Shown: one piece after another, positions 16,965 to 24,040 of the stretch
Position numbering within the stretch: the first letter of the stretch is position 1
Layout: the number at the start of each line of letters is the position of its first letter
Source: an uncultured Collinsella sp.
GTDB lineage: Bacteria; Actinomycetota; Coriobacteriia; Coriobacteriales; Coriobacteriaceae
NCBI GenBank assembly: GCA_900757185.1
Contig: CAAEMX010000061.1
Coordinates: forward strand, 1 to 31,424
Reading direction: 5' to 3'
Length of the DNA: 31,424 nucleotides
The notes under the pieces: generated by a model
Database searches by the model: none
Told to the model about the DNA's origin: nothing
What the model saw: only the letters and a program-made list of their open reading frames with translations
Position numbers and translations under genes: made by a program

Positions 16965-18253
16965 TGGCCCGTTTTCCCCTTGTTCCCACGTCGCCCGAGC
17001 CCGAGCGTGCCATTTTAGTTGGTGTTGAGTGGCGCGACAATGCATGGCCACTCGATCGCTCGCTCGATGAGCTGGAGCGCCTTGCCCATACGGCTGGTGC
17101 CCAGTGCGTGGCTCGCTTGTCTCAGCGTTTGGTAAAGCCGTATCCTAAATCGTTTATCGGTTCCGGTAAGGTTGAAGAGCTGTGCGGCCTGGTGCATCGC
17201 ATGGATGCCGATGTCGTTATTTTTGATGACGACCTGACGCCCTCGCAGCAATCCTATTTGGAGAAAGCCGTGGGCGAGCCGGTAAAGATTATCGATCGTA
17301 CAGCACTGATCCTGGATATCTTTGGCCTGCATGCTCAGACGCGTGAGGGACGCCTACAGGTACAGCTGGCACAGCTTCAGTATCTGTTGCCTCGTCTGCG
17401 TGGCATGTGGAGTCATCTCGCCAAGGAACAGACGCGCGGAGGCATCGGCTCACGCTTTGGTCAGGGTGAAAGCCAGCTTGAGGTCGACCGTCGCCTCATT
17501 CGTAATAAGATCGCTGCGCTTCGTCGTGAGCTCAAGCGGGTTGAACAGCGTCGCGATGTTCAATCCAAGAGCCGTCTTGAGTCACCGGCGTTTCGCGTCG
17601 CGTTAGCCGGTTATACCAATGCCGGTAAATCGACGTTGCTCAATCGTCTGACCGGCTCTACGGTACTTTCGCAGGACAAGTTGTTTGCTACGCTCGACCC
17701 GACGACGCGTTTGTATCGCCTGCCCGGCGGTCGCGGCATGACGATCACCGATACCGTCGGCTTTATTCAAAAACTGCCGCATGGTCTGGTCGATGCCTTT
17801 AAATCGACGCTGTCCGAGGTGTTGGGTGCCGATCTAATTCTCAAAGTCGTAGATGCGTCTGACGAGGACTATGAGCGGCAGCTGGAGGCTGTCGACCGCG
17901 TGCTTGATGAGATTGGCGCCGGAGAGCGTTTGACGCTGACCGTATTCAATAAAATCGATCTTCTCGACAGCGTTGATCGATTGAGTTTCCGTCGTCGCTA
18001 TCCCGAGGCCGTTCTGTTCTCGGCCCAAACGGGCGAGGGGCTCGATGATCTCGTCGATCGCATTGCTCGCGAGGCGGCCGCCACCGATGTGTTGCTTTCT
18101 GCTGATATCCCGTATCGTGAAGGTGCGCTCATCACACTCGTGCATGAGCAGGGGACCCTTTTGCACGAGGAATATCTTGAGGATGGCGTTCGTATTGTGG
18201 CGAAACTGCCGGCTCGTATTGCGTCGCGGCTCGAGCGTTATCGCACCGAGTAG
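16964..18253 (+). CDS. hflX: GTPase HflX
   Basis: Ribosome-associated GTPase (429 aa) that splits stalled ribosomes in stress. The N-terminal HflX domain includes PYPKSFIGSGKVEEL and DDDLTPSQQSYLEK; a glycine-rich and coiled-coil linker (RGGIGSRFGQGESQLEVDRR) leads to the G domain with G1 GYTNAGKST at 216-224, then DTVGFIQKLPHGLV and FNKIDLL. It overlaps miaA by one base and ends the forward run. Its last 16 bases overlap the 3' end of the convergent membrane gene. Confidence 0.94.
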   Translation: MARFPLVPTSPEPERAILVGVEWRDNAWPLDRSLDELERLAHTAGAQCVARLSQRLVKPYPKSFIGSGKVEELCGLVHRMDADVVIFDDDLTPSQQSYLEKAVGEPVKIIDRTALILDIFGLHAQTREGRLQVQLAQLQYLLPRLRGMWSHLAKEQTRGGIGSRFGQGESQLEVDRRLIRNKIAALRRELKRVEQRRDVQSKSRLESPAFRVALAGYTNAGKSTLLNRLTGSTVLSQDKLFATLDPTTRLYRLPGGRGMTITDTVGFIQKLPHGLVDAFKSTLSEVLGADLILKVVDASDEDYERQLEAVDRVLDEIGAGERLTLTVFNKIDLLDSVDRLSFRRRYPEAVLFSAQTGEGLDDLVDRIAREAAATDVLLSADIPYREGALITLVHEQGTLLHEEYLEDGVRIVAKLPARIASRLERYRTE

Positions 18254-18942
18254 ACGAGCTCCAAAATGCCCAGAATGATGGGCTGATGCAGCAGATAAAA
18301 GGGGAGTGCGTGACGCCCAAGGCTGGCAAGCACCGGCAGGGGGTTGGCGTAGGCCCAGCTAGGGACGGTCTTATCGATTCCCTGCGCTATGTGTGCGGCG
18401 AAGTATCCTGCAAGATACATAAAAATAAACGGGATGATGGGGTAGTAATCACCTGAGACAAACCCAGGGCTCGGAAATCCCAGCCACGCCAGGTAGGGGA
18501 CAGGGTAGGTCGTTTTGGGGATGCTCCAGGTGAGGGCGAACAACACAAGGCATAGGGGCATGACCCATCTCGCCGATATCTTCTTAAGGACGGGATCGGC
18601 CAACGCCACGATGCCGGTACATGCGGCCATGCAGTAGATGATGCCAAAATTAACCGAATCGTCGACTGAGACAAGTGTTGTTGCCAACCAGACGACGAGT
18701 GCTGCTAAGGCGTATTTGGCGGCACGTTTGATATTGTTGCGCGAAAGGGTGCACATCCAACCCGCGATAAACAAAAATACCCAGCTGATGCTGGCGCGCC
18801 AGATGTCTTGAAAGACTGACTGGGTAAACCAAGGCATATCCCAGCCGTACAGGTAGGCGAGATCATAGCAAGCGTGAAAACCTGCCATAGAAATCATCGT
18901 AAACCCGCGGACGGTATCAAAGATGGTGATTCGTTTTTGCAT
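18238..18942 (-). CDS. DUF1624/HGSNAT-like membrane acyltransferase-family protein
   Basis: 234-aa polytopic membrane protein with about seven hydrophobic helices, related to the heparan-alpha-glucosaminide N-acetyltransferase catalytic domain family. It opens RITIFDTVRGFTMISMAGFHACYDL, with the Asp-x-x-Arg-Gly start and early membrane His usual there. The family moves acyl groups across or at the membrane; the substrate here is unknown. Its ATG overlaps the lexA stop (TAATG on the minus strand) and no ribosome site is visible, so it is probably translated by coupling to lexA. That would place it under SOS control. The 3' end overlaps hflX by 16 bases. Confidence 0.75.
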   Translation of the reverse strand: MQKRITIFDTVRGFTMISMAGFHACYDLAYLYGWDMPWFTQSVFQDIWRASISWVFLFIAGWMCTLSRNNIKRAAKYALAALVVWLATTLVSVDDSVNFGIIYCMAACTGIVALADPVLKKISARWVMPLCLVLFALTWSIPKTTYPVPYLAWLGFPSPGFVSGDYYPIIPFIFMYLAGYFAAHIAQGIDKTVPSWAYANPLPVLASLGRHALPFYLLHQPIILGILELVYSVR

Positions 18943-19586
18943 TACGAGAACCGGCGCATCAAGCCGACGACTTTGCCCAGGATAACGGGATTCGTTGCAT
19001 AGATAGGCTCCATGGTGTCATTCTCAGGTTGCAGGCGTACGCGTCCCTGCTCCTTGTAGAACGTCTTGACGGTCGCCGAACCATCAATCATGGCCACGAC
19101 AATTTCGCCGTTCATGGCACTCTTTTGTTCACGGACGATGATGTAATCGCCATTGAAGATGCCGACATTGATCATTGAGCTCCCATGCACCTCAAGTATA
19201 AAGGAACCCTGATCGGTGGCGATTTCGGTCGGGATAGTAAAAGTGTCTTCGATATTCTGCTCGGCCAGAATGGGAATCCCAGCCGCGACGCGACCAACGA
19301 GCGGTAGCGAGACCGTTCCGCGAGGTGCGGTGGGTTCGTCTGATTTAGAAATTGAGACCGAGGAGCCGTCCTCGTTAAAGAGTTCCAGGGCGCGCGGTTT
19401 GGTGGCATCGCGCTTGAGTAGCCCGCGCGCCTCCAGGGCAGAGAGATGGGCGTGCACGGTGCTGGGGGAGGAAAGGCCCACGGCAGAAGCCATCTCGCGC
19501 ACGCTGGGCGGATAACCCTTCTCCTGCTGATATTCCTTGATGAAGTCGTAAATTTGCTGCTGACGCTTGGTAATTTTGCGAGCCAT
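18942..19586 (-). CDS. lexA: SOS repressor LexA
   Basis: 214-aa repressor of the DNA-damage regulon. The N-terminal winged helix (about 1-70, with GYPPSVREMASAVGLSSPSTVHAHL) binds the operator. The C-terminal S24 peptidase domain has the Ala102-Gly103 cleavage bond in VGRVAAGIP, nucleophile Ser137 in HGSSMIN and general base Lys174 in SATVKTF, so RecA-stimulated self-cleavage should work. Upstream in-frame starts (from 19691) are rejected: ATG 19586 has GAGAGG at 19595-19600 and gives a family-typical MARKITKRQQQIYDFI. Three LexA boxes lie upstream, so it is autoregulated. Confidence 0.96.
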   Translation of the reverse strand: MARKITKRQQQIYDFIKEYQQEKGYPPSVREMASAVGLSSPSTVHAHLSALEARGLLKRDATKPRALELFNEDGSSVSISKSDEPTAPRGTVSLPLVGRVAAGIPILAEQNIEDTFTIPTEIATDQGSFILEVHGSSMINVGIFNGDYIIVREQKSAMNGEIVVAMIDGSATVKTFYKEQGRVRLQPENDTMEPIYATNPVILGKVVGLMRRFS

Positions 19587-19609
19587 CAGGGCATCCTCTC
19601 TACCCATGT

Positions 19610-19623
19610 CAAACAAATGTTCG
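19610..19623. promoter_or_regulatory. LexA box 1 (lexA-proximal)
   Basis: CAAACAAATGTTCG matches CGAAC-N4-GTTCG with one mismatch. It is 24 bases upstream of the lexA start and exactly 28 bases from box 2. Confidence 0.7.
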
Positions 19624-19631
19624 AATTTTGC

Positions 19632-19659
19632 TTGACAGGAACAACTGTTCGAAGATAAT
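19632..19659 (+). promoter_or_regulatory. SOS promoter of the LysM gene
   Basis: TTGACA (19632-19637), a 16-base spacer, and GATAAT (19654-19659). LexA box 2 occupies the spacer, the same design as the recA promoter. The start of transcription would be near 19666, where box 3 begins. Confidence 0.75.
19638..19651. promoter_or_regulatory. LexA box 2 (in the LysM promoter spacer)
   Basis: GGAACAACTGTTCG matches the operator consensus with one mismatch at the first base. It lies directly between the -35 and -10 elements of the LysM gene. Confidence 0.85.
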
Positions 19660-19665
19660 AATAAC

Positions 19666-19679
19666 CGAACATTCGTTCT
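19666..19679. promoter_or_regulatory. LexA box 3
   Basis: CGAACATTCGTTCT matches the consensus except for the last base. It is 28 bases from box 2 and falls at the predicted transcription start of the LysM gene. Confidence 0.85.
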
Positions 19680-19746
19680 CGCGCTAGACATTTTTGTCCG
19701 CGCGGCTTGATAAAACTGTTCTCAGCAAAACACGCGAGAGGAGAAC

Positions 19747-20199
19747 ATGATGAACGCAACGAATATGGTCCAGGGAAACCTCGCCCTTAAGCTCGAGACG
19801 CCTGCAGAACCCACTTTTACGGTTGTTCAGGGCGGCCGCTCCGGTTTTCAGCCTTTGACCGTACAGCCTGCTCGCAATCAGCAGACTGTAGCCGCGCCTG
19901 CCCGCGTTGCCCTGAAGGTTTCGACGATTGTCGCCGTTGCCGTTGCGCTTACGCTCTTCTTTGTCCTCGCTACGTCTGTCTTTAGCGCTCGTCACGCCGC
20001 GTATGCCGAGTCCGTTTCCAACGTAACCTACGAGACCGTTCGCGTTCAGCCTGGCGATTCTCTTTGGTCGCTTGCCGAGGAATATCCAATCGAAGGCCTT
20101 TCCACGCAAGAGACTTCCGACATGATCCGTAACGTCAATCATCTGGAGCATGGTTCGTTCGCCGCCGGTGCGCATCTTAAGGTTCCTGCTCGTTCGTAA
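19747..20199 (+). CDS. LysM-domain membrane protein, probable SOS cell-division suppressor (YneA/Rv2719c-like)
   Basis: 150-aa protein with a cytoplasmic N-terminus (1-56), one membrane helix (about 57-79) and an external LysM peptidoglycan-binding domain (about 96-147, YETVRVQPGDSLWSLAEEY). Divergent placement against lexA and the layout match YneA of Bacillus and Rv2719c of Mycobacterium, which delay division during the SOS response. There is no catalytic domain, so a binding role is more likely than hydrolysis. ATG 19747 or the adjacent ATG 19750 may be used; GAGAGGAG precedes both. A LexA box in the promoter spacer supports DNA-damage induction. nrdR follows, as in mycobacteria. Confidence 0.88.
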   Translation: MMNATNMVQGNLALKLETPAEPTFTVVQGGRSGFQPLTVQPARNQQTVAAPARVALKVSTIVAVAVALTLFFVLATSVFSARHAAYAESVSNVTYETVRVQPGDSLWSLAEEYPIEGLSTQETSDMIRNVNHLEHGSFAAGAHLKVPARS

Positions 20200-20212
20200 T
20201 CATTATCGCGCT

Positions 20213-20256
20213 GCGCATGGTACCCTTGTTATCGTTTAAGAGGAGGTACCATGCGC
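20213..20256 (+). promoter_or_regulatory. Hairpin covering the nrdR start codon
   Basis: GCGCATGGTACC (20213-20224) pairs perfectly with GGTACCATGCGC (20245-20256), a 12-bp stem around a 20-base loop. The right arm contains the nrdR ATG, and most of the AGGAGG ribosome site is at the loop-stem junction. If the RNA folds, nrdR initiation would be masked. Confidence 0.75.
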
Positions 20257-20694
20257 TGTCCTAAATGCGGCAAGGCACATACCCGCGTCGTTGATTCCCG
20301 TATGCAGGAGTCAAATAACACCATTAAGCGCCGTCGCGAATGTTGCTCGTGTAACTACCGCTTTACAACGTTCGAGCGATGCGAAGATCCTATCGAGGTC
20401 ATTAAGTCGGACGGAACTAAGCAGCGGTTCGATCGCAATAAGCTGCTCGTCGGCTTGATGCGCGCCACCATCAAGCGTGATATCGACACTAAGAAGCTCA
20501 ATGAGATTATCGACGACATCGAGGTCGAGCTGCGTTCTCGCACGCTGACGGCCGTCACGTCCCATGAGTTGGGTGACATGGTGCTCAAGCGCTTGGCCAA
20601 GATCGACAAGGTAGCGTACATTCGCTTTGCCTCGGTCTACCGTGATTTCAAAGACGTCGATGAGTTTCTGCAAGAGCTCGACAAGCTAAGGTGA
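20251..20694 (+). CDS. nrdR: Transcriptional repressor NrdR
   Basis: 147-aa repressor of ribonucleotide reductase genes. A zinc ribbon (Cys3, Cys6, Cys31, Cys34) with MRCPKCGKAHTRVVDSR is followed by an ATP-cone (about 47-137, with IEVIKSDGTKQRFDRNKL) that senses ATP/dATP. Length and motifs are standard. AGGAGG at 20241-20246 serves ATG 20251, but both fall in a strong inverted repeat. It lies between the SOS LysM gene and dut, so nucleotide-pool control genes cluster beside the DNA-damage block. No NrdR box was found in the window. Confidence 0.96.
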   Translation: MRCPKCGKAHTRVVDSRMQESNNTIKRRRECCSCNYRFTTFERCEDPIEVIKSDGTKQRFDRNKLLVGLMRATIKRDIDTKKLNEIIDDIEVELRSRTLTAVTSHELGDMVLKRLAKIDKVAYIRFASVYRDFKDVDEFLQELDKLR

Positions 20695-20698
20695 TTCC

Positions 20699-21142
20699 AT
20701 GTCCAACATTACCGTCAACATAAAGCGTCTCGACCCCACCGTCGAGCTTCCCAAATACGCCCATCCCACCGATGCCGGCTTGGATTTGCGCTCCAACGAG
20801 GACTGCGTCCTGAAGCCCTTCGAACGCCGTCTGGTCTCTACGGGGCTGGCCATCGCCCTGCCCGATGGCTACGCCGGCTTCGTTCAGCCCCGCAGCGGCT
20901 TGGCCATCAAGCAGGGCCTGTCTATAGTCAACACGCCGGGCCTCATTGACGCCCACTACCGAGGAGAACTCAAGGTTATCCTTATCAACCTGGATCCCAC
21001 CAACGACATCCAAATCAACAAAGGCGACCGCATCGCCCAGCTCGTCATCCAAGAAGTCCCCACGGTCAACCTCGTAGAAGTAGAAGAACTAGACAAAACC
21101 GACCGAGGCAAAGGAGGCTTCGGCTCCAGCGGCGTCGCCTAG
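20699..21142 (+). CDS. dut: Deoxyuridine 5'-triphosphate nucleotidohydrolase (dUTPase)
   Basis: Trimeric dUTPase (147 aa) that hydrolyses dUTP to dUMP and pyrophosphate, keeping uracil out of DNA. All five motifs are present: AGLDL (26-30), PRSGLA (64-69), GLIDAHYRGE (81-90), GDRIAQL (109-115) and RGKGGFGSSG (136-145). AAGGTGA overlapping the nrdR stop serves as ribosome site, so the two are coupled. The last third shifts to A-ending codons (GTA, GAA, CTA, CGA, AAA, GGA) that its neighbours avoid, just before the repeat-rich gap. Confidence 0.96.
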   Translation: MSNITVNIKRLDPTVELPKYAHPTDAGLDLRSNEDCVLKPFERRLVSTGLAIALPDGYAGFVQPRSGLAIKQGLSIVNTPGLIDAHYRGELKVILINLDPTNDIQINKGDRIAQLVIQEVPTVNLVEVEELDKTDRGKGGFGSSGVA

Positions 21143-21158
21143 GGACGCTCTTATCCCT

Positions 21159-21261
21159 CCCGCCCGCCTCTCACACATATCATTCCATGCTCAAACATTC
21201 TCGCGTCGCTTCGCTCGCTGCGAAACTGCGCGTGGAACGATATGTGTGAGAGGCAGGCGGG
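21159..21261 (+). repeat. Palindromic element A (conserved core, element-specific arms)
   Basis: The left arm 21159-21181 (CCCGCCC, then GCCTCTCACACATATC) pairs with the right arm 21239-21261 with one mismatch. Beyond one more mismatch, TTCCA (21183-21187) pairs with TGGAA (21233-21237). The 45-base core starts TGCTCAAACATTCTCGC and ends GCTGCGAAACTGCGCG, with a small internal TTCGC/GCGAA stem. The core is the reverse complement of that in element B, apart from a 9-base insertion. The arms are unrelated in sequence to those of B. Confidence 0.85.
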
Positions 21262-21293
21262 CGGCTACTCGCTTGAAAAAATATTTACATTCT

Positions 21294-21342
21294 AGTAAGC
21301 CAATGCGACAAAGGAACAATCCCTTTGTCGCATTGGCTTACT
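21294..21342. terminator. 21-bp perfect hairpin, probable bidirectional terminator
   Basis: 21294-21314 pairs without mismatch with 21322-21342 around a 7-base loop; the stem contains GCGACAAAGG / CCTTTGTCGC. The minus-strand side is followed by an interrupted T-rich stretch (TTTTTTC further on), the plus side by GTATTTAGATTTT. It lies midway between convergent dut and the glucosyltransferase, as expected for a shared terminator. Confidence 0.65.
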
Positions 21343-21419
21343 GTATTTAGATTTTCCGGTTTCGCCTTTGAAGGTTCTAGTGGTGGGGAATCTGGTATAG
21401 CTGCTAGTACGTAAACGCA

Positions 21420-21523
21420 GCTTACCTGCGGGAGGCCCCTATATATCGTCCCACGCGCAGTTTCGCAGCGAAGCGAGAATGTTTGAGCATGGGATGATAT
21501 ATAGGGGCCTCCCGCAGGTAAGC
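21420..21523 (-). repeat. Palindromic element B (same core as A, inverted, different arms)
   Basis: 21420-21447 pairs perfectly with 21496-21523 (28 bp, starting GCTTACCTGCGGGAGG). The stem continues for six more pairs, one G-U, to 21453/21490. The 36-base core (21454-21489) read on the minus strand is TGCTCAAACATTCTCGC followed by TTCGCTGCGAAACTGCGCG, as in element A. It ends 13 bases before the glucosyltransferase stop codon. No T-run follows either side, so it is not a standard terminator. Confidence 0.85.
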
Positions 21524-21536
21524 GGACATAAAGACG

Positions 21537-22838
21537 CTAGCGGATATGCGCGGGTTTTCCGCCCCAGTAGAAGCGGCAAAAGGCTCTTTTGCGCTTTTGG
21601 GGTTTGCCTACGAGCTCCATGGTTGCGATGGCTATGTCTTCGGCTGCGTGGGGGCGGCGTAGAACTTCGCCGTTGATGAGTAGCGCTTTGAGTGATTCGG
21701 GATGGTCGTGCAGGTGGCGCAGGGTTACGATGAGTTCTCGTGCGGTGGTGACATGCATGCTGGCGCCCATGCCGGTGAGCATGGTGGTGTTGGCCTTTTC
21801 CTGGCCATAGGACTTGCCCAGCAGGATCATCGGCAGGTGTGCGCACAGGCATTCGGTGACGGTGAGTCCGCCCGATTTGAGAATTGCCAGGTCGCAGCCG
21901 TGCATAAGCGCTGCCATATCATCGACATAGTCCAGAACCGTGACGTTTTCGAGCTTCATGGCGTCGAAGAGCGTTTTGAGGCGGGTGGCATATTCGGTGT
22001 CTTTGCCCGGCAAAAAGACAAAGTGCATGTCTTCGAAGCTGCGTAGGAAGGGGAGGGTGCGGTCCATCTCCGCGCGAAAGCGAACGTACGGTTGAGGCAA
22101 GCTGGCACCGGCCATTACCAGCACGACGGTCTTGTCGGTGGGGAGGTTGAACTTAGCTAGCTCTTCCTCGCGATCGTAATCCGTGTCGAATCCGGCGCGA
22201 ATAGGAATGCCGGTAATGCGAATCTTTGTCTCGAGCACCTTGCGCGGACGCAGCGTTTCGGCCATAAATTCGTTGGCAACACAGAATAAATCGGTGTCCT
22301 TGTGGGGCCACCATCCCTCGACTTCGTAGTCGGTCGGTACGCAGATGACCGGATAATCGATACCCGTAATTACGCGGGCGCCCACGGCAACATTGGCTGC
22401 TGTGATGTGCGTTGCAACCACGGCTATGGGCCTGCGGCTACGAATATATTCGTTGAAGGCGGGGAACATAATTCGCGACCATGCCGTTCCGCCACCCCAG
22501 AGAAGATGTCCCGTAAGCGTATATCGCCAGGTCAGGTCGTAAATGGGGCGCGTGGCTCCCGTAAAAGAAGCCGCGGTCTTATTGCCGTCGAATTTAATAC
22601 GTCCAAAATCAAGGATATCGAGCACTTCAATCTCAATATCCTCGGGGATGCCATTGGTGCCGCGGATGAGGTCGAATGCCTGCGCTATCGCATTTGCGGC
22701 GGCCTTGTGGCCCGAGCCAACGGAGGCGTGCACGATGGTCACGAGAGGTTTTTGTTGAGCCAGGAGCGTGGTTTGCTCCGATTGGGGAGTGCTGTGCGTG
22801 AGCAGGGGAGCGTCGTCACTCGTCTGCGCCTGGTCCAT
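21537..22838 (-). CDS. Diacylglycerol glycosyltransferase (MGDG synthase/UgtP-like)
   Basis: 433-aa GT28-superfamily enzyme predicted to transfer a sugar to diacylglycerol, giving glycolipids that may anchor envelope polymers. The N-terminal MGDG-synthase domain has the lipid-acceptor loop HASVGSGHKAAANAI at about 38-52; the C-terminal nucleotide-sugar domain has MAGASLPQP and KSGGLTVTE (321-329). The frame is open upstream to 22877, but ATG 22838 is preferred because GGGGAG lies six bases ahead of it. The N-terminal 30 residues are Gln/Thr-rich and unconserved. It is divergent from trxB. The exact sugar and whether it is processive cannot be told. Confidence 0.85.
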   Translation of the reverse strand: MDQAQTSDDAPLLTHSTPQSEQTTLLAQQKPLVTIVHASVGSGHKAAANAIAQAFDLIRGTNGIPEDIEIEVLDILDFGRIKFDGNKTAASFTGATRPIYDLTWRYTLTGHLLWGGGTAWSRIMFPAFNEYIRSRRPIAVVATHITAANVAVGARVITGIDYPVICVPTDYEVEGWWPHKDTDLFCVANEFMAETLRPRKVLETKIRITGIPIRAGFDTDYDREEELAKFNLPTDKTVVLVMAGASLPQPYVRFRAEMDRTLPFLRSFEDMHFVFLPGKDTEYATRLKTLFDAMKLENVTVLDYVDDMAALMHGCDLAILKSGGLTVTECLCAHLPMILLGKSYGQEKANTTMLTGMGASMHVTTARELIVTLRHLHDHPESLKALLINGEVLRRPHAAEDIAIATMELVGKPQKRKRAFCRFYWGGKPAHIR

Positions 22839-22956
22839 CGATAACTCCCCTTCAGCTTTGTAATACGGATTTATCATTGTAGTGCATGAGTGTCACGTTC
22901 ACGTTAATTTGGGTACGAGCGCAAAGAACGACAACGTTTCGACGAAAGGACGCTTC

Positions 22957-23895
22957 ATGACTACCGATAAGCCGATCGATGTTGCGATTATCGGTGGCGG
23001 CCCCGCGGGCTATGCTGCCGCCATTTATGCTGCGCGTGCCAACCTGACGACGACCGTGATTGAGCAGGGCATGTCGGGAGGGCAGATCGCCACAACCAAT
23101 GAGGTCGAGAACTATCCGGGTATCTCGCTCCTGAGTGGCGCCGAACTCGGCGAGCGTTTTCAGCAGCATGCAGAGGGCCTGGGAGCACAGGTTGCATGGA
23201 GCATGGTTACGGGTATCGATTACGATGCCGATGCAGCGTTGTTTACGGTGCATCACGATATGGGCGATACGCTGGCCCCGAGCGTTATCGCTTGCATGGG
23301 TGCCACGCCGCGTCCGGCAGGTTTCGCAGGCGAGGATACGTATCGCGGTCGCGGTGTTTCGTATTGCGCGACGTGCGATGGCATGTTCTTTCGCGGTAAA
23401 CAGGTCTTTGTCATCGGTGGCGGCAATGCCGCCTGCGAGGAAGCCCTGTTCTTGTCAGAAATCGCCAGCAGTGTGACCATCGTGCTGCGCCGCGACCAGT
23501 TTCGTGCGCCTGATGGTGTTGTCCAGAAAGTACTCGCAAAAGACAATATTACAGTTAGGTACCAAACTAGTATTGTGGAGCTATCGGGCGAAGTCATGCC
23601 AACGACGATTATCTTTAAGGACAATGCATCCGGCGAGACTCATACCGAGTCATTTGAGCCCGGCTCGTTTGGCATCTTTGTCTTTACCGGAACGCAACCC
23701 CATACCGAGCTTGTTGAGCATCTAGTTGATTTGGCGCCTGATGGCGGCATTCTGACTGATGAATCCATGGCGACCCGCACGCCAGGTCTATTTGCCGCTG
23801 GCGACATCCGTTCCAAGCGTTTACGCCAAGTTGTGACCGCCGTTTCTGATGGAGCCATAGCGGCAACCAGCGCATACGCATTTCTACGTGGATAA
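22957..23895 (+). CDS. trxB: Thioredoxin reductase
   Basis: 312-aa FAD- and NADPH-dependent reductase of thioredoxin. The FAD motif IIGGGPAGYAAA starts at residue 11, the redox pair Cys137-Ala-Thr-Cys140 is intact, the NADPH motif GGGNAACEEAL follows, and the final FAD contact TRTPGLFAAGDIRSKRLRQV is present. ATG 22957 is chosen over upstream starts because GAAAGGA at 22943-22949 precedes it. It is a single-gene unit: the divergent glycosyltransferase lies to the left and a terminator to the right. No thioredoxin gene is in the window. Confidence 0.95.
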   Translation: MTTDKPIDVAIIGGGPAGYAAAIYAARANLTTTVIEQGMSGGQIATTNEVENYPGISLLSGAELGERFQQHAEGLGAQVAWSMVTGIDYDADAALFTVHHDMGDTLAPSVIACMGATPRPAGFAGEDTYRGRGVSYCATCDGMFFRGKQVFVIGGGNAACEEALFLSEIASSVTIVLRRDQFRAPDGVVQKVLAKDNITVRYQTSIVELSGEVMPTTIIFKDNASGETHTESFEPGSFGIFVFTGTQPHTELVEHLVDLAPDGGILTDESMATRTPGLFAAGDIRSKRLRQVVTAVSDGAIAATSAYAFLRG

Positions 23896-23936
23896 GTACG
23901 ATAATATATCTTATGTAAGGTTGTTATCAATTAACT

Positions 23937-23968
23937 AAATGGCGGGACAGTGCACTGTTCCGCCATTT
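23937..23968 (+). terminator. Terminator after trxB
   Basis: AAATGGCGGGACAG pairs with CTGTTCCGCCATTT (14 pairs, one G-U) around TGCA and is followed by ATTTTA. It starts 41 bases after the trxB stop and immediately precedes the DUF1836 promoter region. Confidence 0.85.
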
Positions 23969-23974
23969 ATTTTA

Positions 23975-24002
23975 GCGGCTATGTGGTATTCAAAACTAGA
24001 TA
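23975..24002. promoter_or_regulatory. Operator-like motif copy 1, upstream of the DUF1836 gene
   Basis: A 28-base sequence ending TATTCAAAACTAGATA is identical at 25 of 28 positions to 25649-25676 upstream of the DegV gene. It includes the quasi-palindromic centre GTATTCAAAAC. It lies just before -10-like TAGAAT/TACAAT (24006-24016) and 39 bases before the DUF1836 start, so a bound protein would block transcription. Confidence 0.7.
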
Positions 24003-24040
24003 ACCTAGAATACAATATACAAAACGAACGGAGGCCTCTT

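Larger units (their letters stand above)
21143..21536. other. Gene-free interval with three large palindromes between convergent genes
   Basis: This 394-base gap separates the 3' ends of dut (+) and the glucosyltransferase (-). I see no gene in it. It holds element A (21159-21261), a 21-bp hairpin (21294-21342), about 77 bases without clear structure, and element B (21420-21523). The three are listed separately. Confidence 0.85.
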
